From the NCBI GenBank assembly GCA_034231615.1, contig CM067306.1:42022761-42086760 (forward strand): a DNA stretch of 64,000 bases, in the 5' to 3' direction. Of the stretch, positions 29,101 to 44,100 are shown piece after piece. Each line of letters starts with the position of its first letter. Position 1 is the first letter of the stretch. Position numbers and translations under genes: made by a program. Origin of the DNA: Meghimatium bilineatum (taxonomy: Eukaryota; Mollusca; Gastropoda; Stylommatophora; Philomycidae). The notes under the pieces were generated by a model. It was not told the DNA's origin, did not search any database, and saw only the letters and a program-made list of their open reading frames with translations.

Positions 29101-32100
29101 GGCCAGATATATGTCCAATTAATGTCATCAAACCAGACATTCATCATTTTTGGTGTGACAGTAACTTTCTATCTTCCTCATGCTCATTATTTTAACACAA
29201 GTTATTGAGAATTAATACAAGCCATGATTTCTTCATTTATATCGTAACAATTTTGATTTTGATCAAATGTAACATAAGAACAGTTGTTCTTCATATGTTT
29301 AAAATATTTTTACCTTAAGAATAAATGAGACATTAAATGTCATATCATTTTATATGCTGTTTCTATGCTGTCAGTTTGTGAGAGTTTGTCTTATAGTTTG
29401 AAATAGTCATTTTTCCATTCTTTTGTTAAAATTATGTTTAATATTTTTACAAGTGATTTATAAACCTCAAACCTGCCAACTTCAGAAAGGATACTTCTGT
29501 CTTTCAGCCCAAATTAACCCCTAGATTTTGTAATTTGACTCCAAAATCTGTATAAACAATACTTTACTGAAAGGGAAATGCTGAAAGTCAAGTTGAACAT
29601 ATTAGTGAAATATAAATTTGGTCTCTGGTTAACTTCTGTATATATTATCAAAAATTTGTACAAGTTGGCAGGTATGAATCTTAAAAAAGAAATGTTTGAA
29701 AAGAAAATTGTAAATTTTCTATAAATGATCAACAAAATTAACTAATGAATTACTGTCAATTTTTAAAATATGATGCACCACTTCAAGTGGTTTTCCATAG
29801 TAGTATGTCAGCAGTAGCATGTAAAAACAAGATTTTAGTCTGCTTATACTAAGAATTAATGTCTTTTCATGATTACATCAACATCATGTTCTGTTACTTG
29901 TCTGTGAAGCTGTTTCTACTATTTTTCCTGCATTTTGGTCCTGAAATAAAAATATCTGTACAAGATCCAATTGACTCATCCACTTGCACTGATTTTTCTA
30001 CTCAACTTATGATTAATCTGACACATCATCAGATCTGTTCTATTCATATTATGTTTAGTCTGATGTAGCATAAACATTTACTGACAGATTTTTACAAAAT
30101 TAAAACAGCTATACTATATTGAACAATTTTCATATTCTTAAAACATCTAGGTTATATCTAGTATAGATATTCACACTCACAAAAAAGCTAGTCTATATTA
30201 AAAGCTGTTCACAATGTAAAACAGTTTGGTTATATTGAAAGATTTTTTAATATTCGTTTGAAAACTATCACTTGACAATGGTCCAACTATACTTCCAGTA
30301 GGATGTAATCTGGAGAGCAGATATGGATTGTGTTCCATATTATTTGTTGCAATGTCCTGGCACATCTGACTGGTGGTATTTATCAATATTCACACTATGA
30401 AAACAGCTTGATTATATTGAAAGATATTCACTCTATGAAAACACCTTACATATATTAAAAGATGTTAAATATGAAAACAGCTTGGTTATAATAAAAAAGA
30501 TATTCACAGTGTGAAAATAGTTTGGTTATAATTGTTATAATATAATAACATCTTGGTGTGAAAACTGCTGGGATATATTATAAGATATTTGCATATGAAA
30601 AACTTTTGGTAATATTGAAAGATATAAAAATGGCTAGAGTATATTGATAGAGTGACAAAAAATAATTTGGTTATGTTGATGATCATGGAAATACCCAATA
30701 GAATATGAAATCTATTACACATTTTAAGTATTCTACTCCATATAAATACTGAATAACTCATAATTCCATATTATCTATCACTTCTTGCATTGTGAGTACT
30801 TTTCTTGTGAAATGATTGTTAGTACTTTTCTTGTGATATGATTGTGTGATTCTATCAAACATTGTGCTACTCTATTTATGGCATCCTCTCCCGCCCCACA
30901 GCCACGCCCTCGTGCACTGTCTGCTGATGATGTAGTTGATGTAAGTACTTGCCATCTTTTGATGTCTTCAGATTTTATAACATTGTATTTGTCATTACCA
31001 TCGTTCCATACCTGTCAACTTGTACAGACATTCTGTAGACTATTTACACATTATACTTAGACTCTTCAGTGTATACCATTAGTGAAGTAATCATATGTCC
31101 ATGTTTGTCTTCAGTGTATACCATTAATGAAGTACCTGGTAATCATATGTCCATGTTTGTCTTCAGAGTATACCATTAGTGAAGTAATCATTATACACAA
31201 TTTTGCAGAATTTGGAGCCAAAGTACACAATTTAGTGGCTATATACAACAAAATACAGAATTTAGTGTTTATTTTTGTCTAAAAAAAAGAAATTAGGGCT
31301 TATTTTGAGTTAAACGTGGAATTTAATGTTTATTTTGTCTAAAATACAGAATCTGTGGTAGTTGACAGGTATGAACTAGCATTGTTAAAATAACTTCAAG
31401 TAAATCACTGTTGTGTGTTGTGCATGTCAGTGTGTCCACTATTCATTTGTTGAACTTATCAACCAAATAACAATCAAAGGGCAACCATAAAAGTGAAAGG
31501 CACAACATCAGAGTTGTTCAAGGTTTTATAAAGGTGTAAGACAAGTGTGTACATTGTCACCTTACTTATCTATAATATAATAGCCATGTTCTATCATCTT
31601 CAGAATGCTCTATAAATAGTGCATTTACGTCATGGAATTCCCATGTGACATCAAATCAAAACGATTGGTGTCGTGACGTTATTCAAAGTAGATGACATTT
31701 TTGTATACAAATATTATTGGTGCACTAAAATGTAAACTTCTGTATTGGCTTGTGGTTAAATTTATCTAAAAAGTGTCAAAAAATAGAAGAGCAAAAATCT
31801 AGATTGTTGAGTCATCAAAGTCAAGAGTCACTCACTCTGATTCATGCCGCTAATGCTGCAAAGCATAGATATAGAATTGAAAGAGAAATGCAAAGAATTG
31901 ATCAAGAAACCTTTCAACAAAGACAAACATGACTTGTTAAGGATGCTGACTTGCATTGGCATCAAGCTAAGCTAGAATTATCAACGCAAAGAGAAAATTG
32001 ACAAGCTATGAATAGAAAATACCAACTTCGTCACAGACAGCATGAAGCTGTTGAGAAAACGCAGAGACGTTGAGCTGCAGATGCCAAGGCTCACTAATTG

Positions 32101-35100
32101 TCACAATTACATCAAAGTCAAGCAATTTTAAATGAAGCAGAAAATTTTGCTGATATGTTACTGCATATAACTGTGGAATTTTCGATATTATATGTCAATT
32201 TTGTAGTGCTAAACATTTTTAGAGTTGCCGAAAGGGAAAGATCATGCTCCCAAAATCACAAGATATCCATGATAATAAGCTGGAGTATCCCGAGTTCCAG
32301 CGCTTTATGCTCTCATATACACCCTACATACACACATTTTCATGAGAATATTCGTTCTTATAACAGCGCTCTTTCTTTTGTGTCGATGGTAGCAAAAATT
32401 ATGTATTATCAAGGTCCATATGTTTTAAAAATTCATGGAAAAACGTATTATCAAACTTCTCATATACAACCGCCATACAACAAAGTTCCACAGTTCGCTC
32501 AGTTGTGTGTTTTGGACAGTACTCAAGTAACAGACGTTTGACAAGCACACGCAGCAAATGCTACATGCAAAAGAGAAATTCTTTATAAAATTTATCAATT
32601 TTTTCGTCAGCACAATAGACTAGCACAGTCGTATCAGTTAATGCATGATATCAAAACAAGAGAGATTCCAAATGCTGCTCAAACTGTAAGAAAAATCTTG
32701 ATAGTAAACATTGTCTTCAAATGCAATTGTCAATCTGATCAACGTCATTATAATGAACCAACATCTAACAAAGTTGCAATGGTTTTCATCAACAAGATGG
32801 AAAACCACCCTTTCACCATGACATTCACATTTATTCATTCATAAAATATTGGTTATGGACTGTATTATGTCATGCTCGCTTTTGTTACCATACGATGAGC
32901 TGGGTTTGCAAGCACATTGGCAATGTGAAGCATATCAGGGTAAGCAACCCAAAAATTTCGCCTTGATGGGACAATGTGATCTGAACGAATCTAGTTTCAC
33001 ATATATGCAGAAAATATAATGAGAAATGTGAAACAGAATTCAGACCCATAAACATCAGAAGACTATAGATTCCAGAAATCAGATAAGACATAACAGAGTT
33101 CTACTAACAACAAATGAGCAAGATCTAAAGAACATACTAAAATCAACAAAAAGATTCAGCGAACATCAAAGCTTCTTTCTTAATATGAAAAAGACAAAAA
33201 TAATGACAACAAAAAAAGTGAAATCAAGACCTAGAATTAATATCACTAACTGTGTTCAAGAAGAAATGACAAATTTAGAATATTTAGAAGCTAACATAAA
33301 CAGTTCAGGTGACTACGCAATCAGGATCAAGAGGAGGACAGCAATGGCTAAACTAAAACAACTGAGAAAAACTGTGGCAGGGTACAAACATAGTAACAAA
33401 GGTATGCTTGTTACATACATGTGTGTTTTCAGTGGTGATCTAGAGATGTGAGGCATGGACAATAAATAAAACTGTGGCTTCTAAACACCACATTGAGAAG
33501 GAAGTTTTTTGTTTTTTTGCCATGTAAAGAGACACAGTGTTATGGAAAGAGTACACCTGAAGGGAGTGATAGAAGAAACTAGAGACAAAGGACACCCAAG
33601 ACGTTGTTTGACCAGAGATATCCAAGAATGTATGCATATGTCGCTGGAGGAGGCAGGACAACTTTCCCAAAACCTTGGAGATTTCAAGAGATTCATAAGG
33701 AAGACAAAGTTCTGGAAAAAATGTATCGCATAACAACAACAACATGTAATACGAAGCTCTGATATGACTATGAGGGTTAATAATTGAAAACTGCAAGGAT
33801 TTATTGTTGACTTACTGACTGACTTAGAATCTAAATTACTACCTTGTGATTATGATAAATATTTCCACTCTGAGTGAACTGACTTAGAACCTGATTCTTG
33901 ATTCACTAGAATCTGACTGACTTAGAATCTGAATTACTACCTTGTGATTATGATAAACATTCTTACAGTCTTTCTATTGTTCTTCTTCTTCTGCATTTGT
34001 TCTCAAACTCCTGCAGATTAGTGAGATGTAATCAGACAAATGAAGTGCGCTGTGCCATGGTTTACAGCTTTAGCTACACTATCTACAGCTTTGGCCAGAC
34101 ACATCTGACTTCAACATAGCTTCATGGTCAATTTGCCCCATCTATGGAATGGGATTACCAATTTCACCCTAAAATATCCTTAGTCACCCCTTATTGCATT
34201 TGTGTTTGGTAGCAGTATTGCTATTCTTTGTTCCCAACTTAGGCCTGACAGTACACTAATGAAATCTTTCTATTGATACATAAATTGATTTCTTATTTTT
34301 ATTCTTCTATGTTCAATTGAAACTCTTGCTGATTAGTAAGTAGTCCAGAGAACAGAATGCATTGTGGGTCACAACTTTGCCATGATATCTGCACATTTTG
34401 GCTTGACACATTCAACTTCAGAATGATTTTGGTCAATCTGGCCTATTAGATGGGACAGACAGCTGCATCTCCAATCTGACCTATGAGATGGGACAGGCAG
34501 CTACACCCTCCTCTTACTATGGCTTGTCACATAATGTTATTCTTTGCTCCTTTTGCAGACCCTGACAACAAACATGAGATTAATATAATTTTTTTCAGAA
34601 ATCGAATAATGACAATCAAGCAAATGAATTTGTTATCAGTTTTGGAAATGTGTAGCTCTTCTATTTTTATTTGTGGCTGGATATGTGACTTCAAATCACT
34701 TGAGAGATTATTTGTGGCTGGATATGTGACTTCAAATCACTTGAGAGATTATTTGTGGGTCAATTGTTCCTGATTTTTTTCATCTGTTGCCCATACCAGC
34801 AAATAATATAAATAAGTGTTTGTGTAATCGAATTACTTCAGATCTTCTTTTTCACTGGCTCATAATATAGAGAGAAAACTTGTAGTGTATAAGGTTGCAG
34901 ATATTATTCATCATCAAACCCATAATCGTTCAGGGTTGTAGGGGTGTCACTCTGGAAACATCAACACAAATATTTGGCTATGTCTCTCTGTTATCAGTTC
35001 TTTGTTTGAGTGTGGAGAATCTTAATCCTGTCTAGTCCTTAATATTATCAATCCATACTTTCCCCCTGACCTCCTCTTCTTCTTCCATACTCAAATGTTC

Positions 35101-38100
35101 CCTGCAAGATATTTCTTTGGAAAGAGAATCATGCTTTATCATGTGACCAAACACCAAAAACAGGTTGTAGCAGACAACAATTGAACCAACACCAATTTGC
35201 AGAATAGAGGTTTAATGTTGTAGTCCTTGATGAAATCACATATCTGTACAATTTGTGCATTGTTGTATGTGTCTCTATAATTCCATATTCATAGTAACTT
35301 GAGAATACACACATTAGATGTCTTGGCTAAAATTGTATCTTTTCTTAGATGTGTGAATTGACCATGTTTGATTCAAGTTGCACTGCAAAGTATTGCCAGC
35401 TGAATGAACCTGGTTCAAATCTCATCTACTACTTTATTATTATTGCAGATAAACTTGTTTAGAATAGTTACACATTGGTTATCATAGAAAGCATGTTATG
35501 TACGTGCATTGACTTTGATTTCACTTACAAGTCAGTAAATAAATGTGTCTGTGTAAAACACCATCTTCAGTTAGTTCTGAGCATCACAAAGACAAAACAT
35601 TCAAACATCAAATAAGATGTTTAATATTTTGACTAAAAAGACTATCAATTAAAGGATAAATGACATATTAAAGAATAAAACACTGCCCAACTTGGGAGAT
35701 TACATGCAGAAAGTTTTGTAGAAGTCTGTATGAAAAATGTGATATGATTTCACTAGACAAATTTCACAAGAGATTTGATGATTGTTTCTTGCAATTTTTG
35801 ATTGATATAGCATACTCTACATATTTTTTACCGTTTATAATTTTTTTTATCTGTCTACAATTCAGGGATCTACTCAGAAGAAACTTACTGGTCAACCTCT
35901 ATCAACTGCTCACCACAAAGACTATCGCACACGTACGAAACACAAGGTGAGTCCTACTTTAATATTATTCCTTCCATCAGAAATATTTACCTATTCTCAG
36001 AATTAGGAAGCATTATCTTCAGAGTATTGTTTCTGTAGCTGATTGAAAGTGATGGCAATTCTACAATCTTTACCTGCAATACAATGGCAAGTGACACATG
36101 ATGTTGGAGGCCTGTTGCTGCCAACCTTTGATGTGAAAATGGCAATTGATAATGATGGTGGTGGTTACACATCAATATTGAAATCTAAATAATAAGGAAT
36201 TAACATTGTAACCTAGTTAGCTTTCATATCATCAGACCAATAACTCCAAGGGATCATAGATGTGGCACTTTAAACGGACCAATAACACTATGGGGGTCAT
36301 AGAGGTGCCACTTTCAAAACATTTTTTAATTTCTTCTTCTTCTTCTTCTTCTTTCTGTCCTCATGTACCTTTTGGTGTTGAGGGGAGAGTGAGTGTACGG
36401 TCTTTTGCCCTTCTATTTGCCTCCTCTGCTGTTATATTTCCGAGTGTCTCTAATACACTATCTATCAACCTTTTACGAGGGTGTCCAATAGGTCTCCTGT
36501 TTTCGTATCGTTTGTTAAGTGTTTTTGGATAATACTTTGCTCTTTCTGTCTGGTTATGTGGCCGTACCATTTAACTTGTTGTTTCTGGATGTATTCTATT
36601 GTTGCTTTGATCCCTAATTGTTTCCTTAGTGCTTCATTCCTGATTTTGTCTCTCAAGCTAACTCCAATCATACGTCTCACACATTTCATTTCAGTGGTGT
36701 TAATCTTATGTATTGTTCTAGAATCTAATGTCCAAGTTTGACACTGATAACACAATGTTGGTAAGAAAATGGTGTTGAAAAGTGCTTTCTTTGTTTCTAG
36801 TGTAATATCTTTGTTTCTTAGTAAAGGTGTTAATTGACCAATGATCTGACAGGCCTTATTACATCTTGCATTTATTTCTGCTTCTTTTTTGTTGTCATAT
36901 CTCTATGTGCTGCCCAGATATTTGAATTCATCTACTTGTTTTAGTTGTTTATTATTTATCTGTATATTTGTTCTTTAGATCATCATTATAGCACTCTCAC
37001 ATCCATAGATATTCCAATCTCCCATTCCGTATGTCCTTCAGCATATGGTAACTAACTATTCCGGTTCTGTAGTGGTTAATAACTCTTCTTTTGATGACTA
37101 TATACCACTACTTTGCCAAAGATGGGTGTGTTGGCCATTGGTGCAAATAAAACAGCGACACAACGCATTTTCATTCTCTGAACTACATCTTGCTGGAAAT
37201 CTAGTTGGACCATATTCCTGCTACAAGAGAGATCCAATGTGAGTTTGAGAATGAACGCTGAAGAAAAAGATGAATATAACACTACTAGTAACTACATGCA
37301 ACTCCAAGGTTCTGAATTCTGATGATAGACATTGAAGAAGAAACACATATTGTATCATTCAATTGGCCTAACTTCTGAATAAACATTGCATGAGTAGAGT
37401 CTTATGATAAATGATTCAACAACTTTTCAATGAAATATTGAGAAAAAAATAAAATCAATTAAAAGTTGATTGTATGAGATGTCTTCTGATGAATGATTAG
37501 CTTCTCAATTAAATGTTTATTATATAAGATGTTGGTTCTTTCCAAGGAGATAGGTCTGCATTTCACATTTTTTAAGAAATCTGTACCATTCCGAAATTTT
37601 AAGTAATGTGTGATGTCACAATGCCGCTGCATTCCTAGTTACAAAATGGCTGCTGTAATTTTTTTAGACCAATAAAGTAATTGTTACCATTGCAAGGCAT
37701 ATTGCCAAATGCTAAGATATAGTTGGGGCACATACTATGATCTTAACCTACTATGCTGTTGGAAAGACTACCTGGAACTTTAAACAGCACTCTCAACAGA
37801 TTGAGCTGGTCGGGTAAATAATAAACACCAGGTTAGGGAAATATTCAATAAAAACACAAAGAACACAATATTATTCTCCCATTTTTCTTAAATTTCATCT
37901 CACATCCCGGAAAATATGTAGATCTATCTCCTAGGAAAGAACCAAGATGTTTTGTGATAAATGATTCAATAACTTTTCAATGAAATGTTTATATGAGATG
38001 TCTTATGATCAGTGATTAACTTCTCAATGAAATGTGGACTATATGAGATGTTTCTGATGAATGAATGAATAACTTCTCACAGTGGTAAAATGGAGTATAC

Positions 38101-41100
38101 AAACAGTCTTGGGTGTAATGAAAAAAATCAAGTATCTAAAACTTCCAGTTATTATATTTTAGAAAAAATAAAAATATCATCAACCCTGATAGCCTCTGCA
38201 TTCTCTAATTTTTAGAAATGTTTATAATTATGGTATTTGCCATTTTGTAATAGTCCCTGATCTCTGTTTTATTGTTTCTAGGAAGACGAGCTGGATGTTC
38301 TTCCCATTGGACGTTTATCTAGAGACAGTGCTGTCATGAGAAAAGAGGGTGATCAGGGCATTGTCATGAGGAAGCTAGTCATGGGTAAGTTCTATAAGAT
38401 TTCTGGACAAATTTCTACAATGGAAATGTTTGAAATATTCTGCTTAAGGAATAAGTTAAGAGTGATGGTTCTCAACATTATCTGAGATTAGTCATTTGAA
38501 TTGAGTATTCTAAACACTATTCCCTTTAGTTCAGTGCTCTGACAATTATGGGGAATAATGAACAATATGGGTTTTGCAGATAACATTATATGCCTAACTG
38601 CAGAATTGTACAAAAATCAAGATGCTGCCATAAAAGTGGAAGAGGTAACATCAGATTAGATTAAAGTACAGAAAGAAATAATACAATGGTGTACATTGTC
38701 ACCATATCTGTTTAACATATATGCAGAGAACATAATGAGAAATGTGAAACACAAAACAATGCAGCAAGAATTCAATGCCTACAGATTCCAGAAATTAGAT
38801 ATGCAGATGACACAGGACTATTAACATCAAATCAGAACATAATAAAAACAACAAAAAGCTTTAGTGAACAACAAAACCTCTTTCTAAATATGAAAAAGTC
38901 AAAAATAAGGACAACTGACAATGTGAAAAAAAAAGATCTACCGGGTAGTATTAATATTGGTAACAATGTTTTAAAAGAAGTGACAATTTCAAATATCTAG
39001 GAGCTAACATAAGCAGTGCTGAAGACTATGCAGTCGAGATCAGGAGTAGAACAACAATAGCAATGTCCAAATGAAAACAAGTGAAAAAACTTTGGTATGG
39101 AGCAAATACAGGAGTGTCTAAGGTTTGTTTGTTGCATACATGCATTTCCAGTGGTGACCTACAGTTACAGCCAAAAGAATAGAGGCCTTCAAAATGAAGT
39201 GCTATAGAAGAGCCCTGACAATACGATGTACAGTAAGAAAGACCAACCAAGACATGCTAAGAAAAATCAAAGTTCAAGGTTTTTAAACATCATATTAACT
39301 TTATGTCTTAGTAACTTGCTTAAAGGATTTCCTGCTATGGCAGAGCACATTTTTTAATATTTTTAGTAATTTATGATAGAATTTGTATTTTTACAATTTC
39401 TCCTTCACTATTCTGTCCACATGAACAATTCTGACATCAAATTACTAAGAAGTAGATAGACAATAAGAGTCAGTATAGATTGTTTGATTACAAATAATAT
39501 TGTGTTAGTTATGGAAAATTTGATTCAGACAATAAACAAGAAAATGTGGAGAAAAAAACAATAGAAATTAGTACATATCCAATCTTGTATCCCAGAAAAC
39601 TGAATGAATCATAAATGTCACCTTATCTTGAAATCAGCAAATGCATACAAAATATGCATTTTCCATAAATTTTTCTATTATTTAGGCCTACATTTTAGTG
39701 CGGGACTTATTTACATAACCTTATATATATATATAAACTTGTTATATTGAAAGTCAAACAGATTAACTCATAATTTTTATATGCACTTTCTTATACACTA
39801 TTTTAGAAATGCCAGAACATGCTCCATCTTTCTTGGAAGAGCTGACCAATGTCACAGGCTTTGAAGGATCAAGGACACAACTGGCATGCAAAGTTGTTGG
39901 CAAACCTACTCCTAAGGTCACATGGTAAGTTATTCATCATCATCAAACCCATAACTCTTCAGGGTCTAAGGGGTGCCAATCTGGCAATATCAACAGAAAC
40001 ATTCTGCCATGCCTCTGTGTTCTCAGTATCTTGTTTAAGTGTGGAGAATCTTATTCCTGTCCAGTCTTTAATATTATCAATCCATACTTTCTTTTGAGCT
40101 CTTCTTCTTCCCCCCTCAACTGTTTCCTGTAGGATAGTTTTAGAATGGGAATCATGCCTCACCACATCACCTAGCAACACAATCTTGTCAATTATTACTA
40201 TTGAATCTATCAGGTAATCTGTCCTGTTTAATTTATTTTATCTGTACACATTTGTTTGTTTGTTTGATTGTTTAGATGCACATAAATTATGAGAGTGATT
40301 AGGTCTTGCTTCCTATTTTTATTAATTTTTATTACTGTGACTCTCACCTTTTTTGTCAGATAAACTTGTTGATTATTAGATACATCATATGTGTCAGTCT
40401 AAGGAGATTATACACATCATATGTGTCAATTTAAAGAGATGATACATATCATATGTAACAGTCTAAGGAGATGATAAATGTCATATTTGCCAGTCTAAGG
40501 AGATGATAAATGTCATATTTGCCAGTCTAAGGAGATGATAAATGTCATATTTGCCAGTCTAAGGAGATGATAAATGTCATATGTGTCAGTTTAAGGAGAT
40601 GATAAATGTCATATGTGTCAGTTTAAGGAGATGGATACTTATCATCATCGTGTGACATATTCTTTCCAGAACGTAGTCTTCTTTATGGACCTTTTGAACA
40701 CCTCGCCATCCTGGGTGAGTTGACCTTCCTCCTCCAGGGACATGTTTAAACAGTCAGATATATTGATTGTCCATCGCTGTCTTGAGTGGCCTCTTCCACT
40801 GCTGCCATTTACCCTGCCTTCTGATATTAGTCTTTCCATGCTGTCATGTCTCTTTAGATGACCAAAAACATTTCCCTTTCTTGTTATGATGTTATTTAGG
40901 AGCCAGCCCTCTTTGACAATTAGTGATTGTAATACTTCTTTGGTTGTCTTTTTTGCTGTCCATAGTATATGCAAATTCTTTCTGCAGCATCTCAATTCAA
41001 AGGTAGCACTTTTCTTTGCCACTGTTTTATTTAGAATCCAAGCCTCACAGCTGTATGTAGCCACAAGGAACATGCATGTTCTTATCATACGCAGTTTTAC

Positions 41101-44100
41101 TTTGCTACTGATAGCAGTGCATACCAATGCATCAGGTCTAAAGTTGCCTCTGAAGAGGTTAGAAAGATAGACATAGACAACATGTACTCTTCAAATCAGA
41201 TTTGTTATGTATATTCTATTCTTGCTTCAGCAGATACAAAAATTGGCAAAATCAACTACAATAGACGTTGATCTTTAAGGGCTTTGTAGTCCACATGGAA
41301 CTTTTAGCTCTAGCTTGTTTCCTGATCATCTTTTGGGATGCAAAAAGTCATAATAATTAAATAGTTTGGGAAAAAAGGCCATCTTTCACAGAACTGAGAG
41401 TGACAGTGAGGACAATGTGTTCTGCAAAAAACACTTCACGTAGAAGACATAATGTGAAATATCCCTTGTATTAATTGTGACATAGAAGAATAAGATGAAT
41501 TTGATTTTATTTAAGGCTCAAGAATGGAGAACCACTTACGGAAGATAATAACCATCGTGTGACATTCAAAGATGGAGAAGCAACTCTTCAAATAAGTGAA
41601 CTTACTACTCAGGACTCTGGAACATACACTTGCCAGGCAGTCAACGAGCTTGGTGATGCTGAAACCAGTGCAACAGTCAATGTTGAAGGTAAGCTATCTA
41701 AACATTATAAACTTGTAGAATATTGTTATTATTCTCAGTTTGTTGATGGTTCTTTTCTGACTCATTAATTTAAGAGTATAATTACTATCCATCCTTGGTA
41801 TTCTTTAAGCTTTATTATAAATGTTTGCTGTATCAAATTTCTTGTCCATATTTAAAAAAAACTGTTGTCATTGAGTATTCCACCTTATACATTGTATATT
41901 AATTTAGTATTTTAGATAATAAAATGCTGATGGATGTAGTTTAAACTCTGTATAGCTAAAGACAACTTGAGTTATTGAATCAGCATCCTCGTACACAGAT
42001 TTCCCATAAGTGCTCAGCTGCCTAGCCAATAGTTGAACAGAAAACCTCTTGACTACTGTTGCCAACAGCACTTGCTCATTAGTGGTGGTAAAATTTCTCA
42101 TCCTTCCTAGATCACGAACCCTGGTATCCATTCCCTGGTGGCTGAGTAGATCCTGGAAGTTATTTTTGGCAACCCACGGGTGACGAGTGAACATTTGAAA
42201 CCACTGATCACTTGGTCAATAGTCGAGTGACTTGAACACAACACACTACCATCCACTCTCTCCTATTCAGCACAACAAAACACTATCATCTGAAACAACA
42301 GAAATGTACCAGTAGTAGTAATATAAAAATGGAGACTTCATCAAAAGACATTTCATATGGTAAAAAGAAAAGGTGTTAGTAACATTAGTGTGTGTGTGTT
42401 GTTCGTCCATCACAAGTGATGATGACCATTTGTTACATCCACTTTTGAAAATTAAATTTTAGTTATGTCCTTGATTATGAGTTCGTAGATGGCTAATGAG
42501 CCCTATTCGCGCTGTAAATGTCCTTGGACAGTTTGGGCATGGAATGATGACTGTAGACGGATCTTGGTCTATCCATGACTTTCTAGCTGCTCTCCGCTGT
42601 TGAGCTGCTGCATTTCTCTTCTTTTCACAAGATGATGCGCTCTTTTTTATTTTAGAACGCCATGTAGATCTATTTTGTGCTTGTTCTTCCCATGTATCAT
42701 GGTCTATTTCAAAGGCTTTCAGTGAGTTCTTTAATGAGTCCTTGTAGCGCTTCCTTTGGCCACCTTGAGATCGTATACCCTTCTCTAGCTCACCATAGAG
42801 AAGTATCTTTGGCAGACGATGGATTGGCATACGCACCAAATGACCTGCCAGACGAATCTGTGTCTGCATCAGGATAGTGTCAATGCTTGGGATACCAGCT
42901 CTATCAAGGACAGTGGTATCTGGAATCTTGTCTTGCCATCTGATGTTCATAACTTTTCTGAGACAATTTGTATGAAAATGATTGAGTTTTTTCACATGAC
43001 GTCTATACACAGTCCATGTTTCACTAGCGTATAGCAGCACTGGAAGTACCACTGCTCTGTAAACTTTCAGCTTAGTCTGTAGGTTAATGCCATTTCTACG
43101 CCAAACATTTGCATACAATCTGCCAAAAGTACTGCTTGCTTTGGCGATCCTTGTATACATTTCATCATCAACGTTGGCATTAATTATGTAACATTAGTGT
43201 ACACATAGTGTGACACATGGCTGAGAGATTGGAGCATTTGTCTCACATCTGTGAAGTCCAGGATTGACTCCCATTAAGGATTGGGTTTTTTTCTGTCGCA
43301 GGGTAAGTTTTTTTTTAAACACATTTTACATGATGTGGTGGAAGCAAGGGTAATGCTGCCTTTATCACACAGCCACAAACACCATGTCCCTGCAACTCTC
43401 TAACAGGAAGCATGCAGTATTTGACAGGTTACACTTAGCAATATAAAATATTTATGTAGTCTTCATTTTGTCTTTTCTCTTTTCACAGAAGTCAGACATA
43501 GGAGAAAGAGACTGGAGGATGAGGAGGCCATCATAAGACTCAAGTATGTTCTGCAGATATTTACATGTACATTGTTAAAAGTTTCCTACTTAAGAGCTTG
43601 TGATATCTCAGTTTAGAAAATTCAACTTATTCTTGAACATTCAACCTCATACTCTTAATGGTTAACAGGATGTAGTCTGAAGAATCTGTTATATTACTGT
43701 TTACAGATCAACTGCGATAGCTGCAAATTTCAACATGAGACATCCAACTTTAGTATGACTATTGGGTCATTTTGCCCATTGGGAGTGGACAAAAAAACTA
43801 CATCCACAAATCTCATTAGTCATCTCTAGCAACATGCAAGTCCCAGTGTTTCTATTCTTTGCTCCCTTAATATATTCACTGTAATAGATCTGTTATTGGA
43901 AGAAAAGTTATTAAATGTATGTAGCATGAGTAGGCCTGGACATCTGTAGAACAGAATGAGGGATATGTTTAACCAGCATGCAATGGGAACCATCAGTGTG
44001 TATAAAGATAAAGGTAATATATGTTATGAACCAGCTTCATAACAGATGGTTACACATGAAAGCTCAACCGCCTAGTTAGAGGTTGACTAGAAGCCACTTA

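Larger units (their letters stand above)
31430..33735 (+). mobile_element. LINE family L-A, interrupted by a Helitron
   Basis: The left part (31430-31568) ends in reverse-transcriptase codons C-T-L-S-P-Y-L. The right part (32995-33735) resumes with F-H-I-Y-A-E-N-I-M-R-N-V, which matches the uninterrupted copy at 38690-38760. Downstream are L-E-Y-L-E-A-N-I (palm end), broken thumb, and the C-terminal tail with M-S-L-E-E-A-G-Q and F-W-K-K-C. The element is dead (stops, frameshifts, a missing Y-A-D-D region). Confidence 0.8.

Noticed and set aside
33440-33796. Minus-strand ORF of 118 codons
   Set aside because: Antisense of the L-A LINE tail at 33480-33735.
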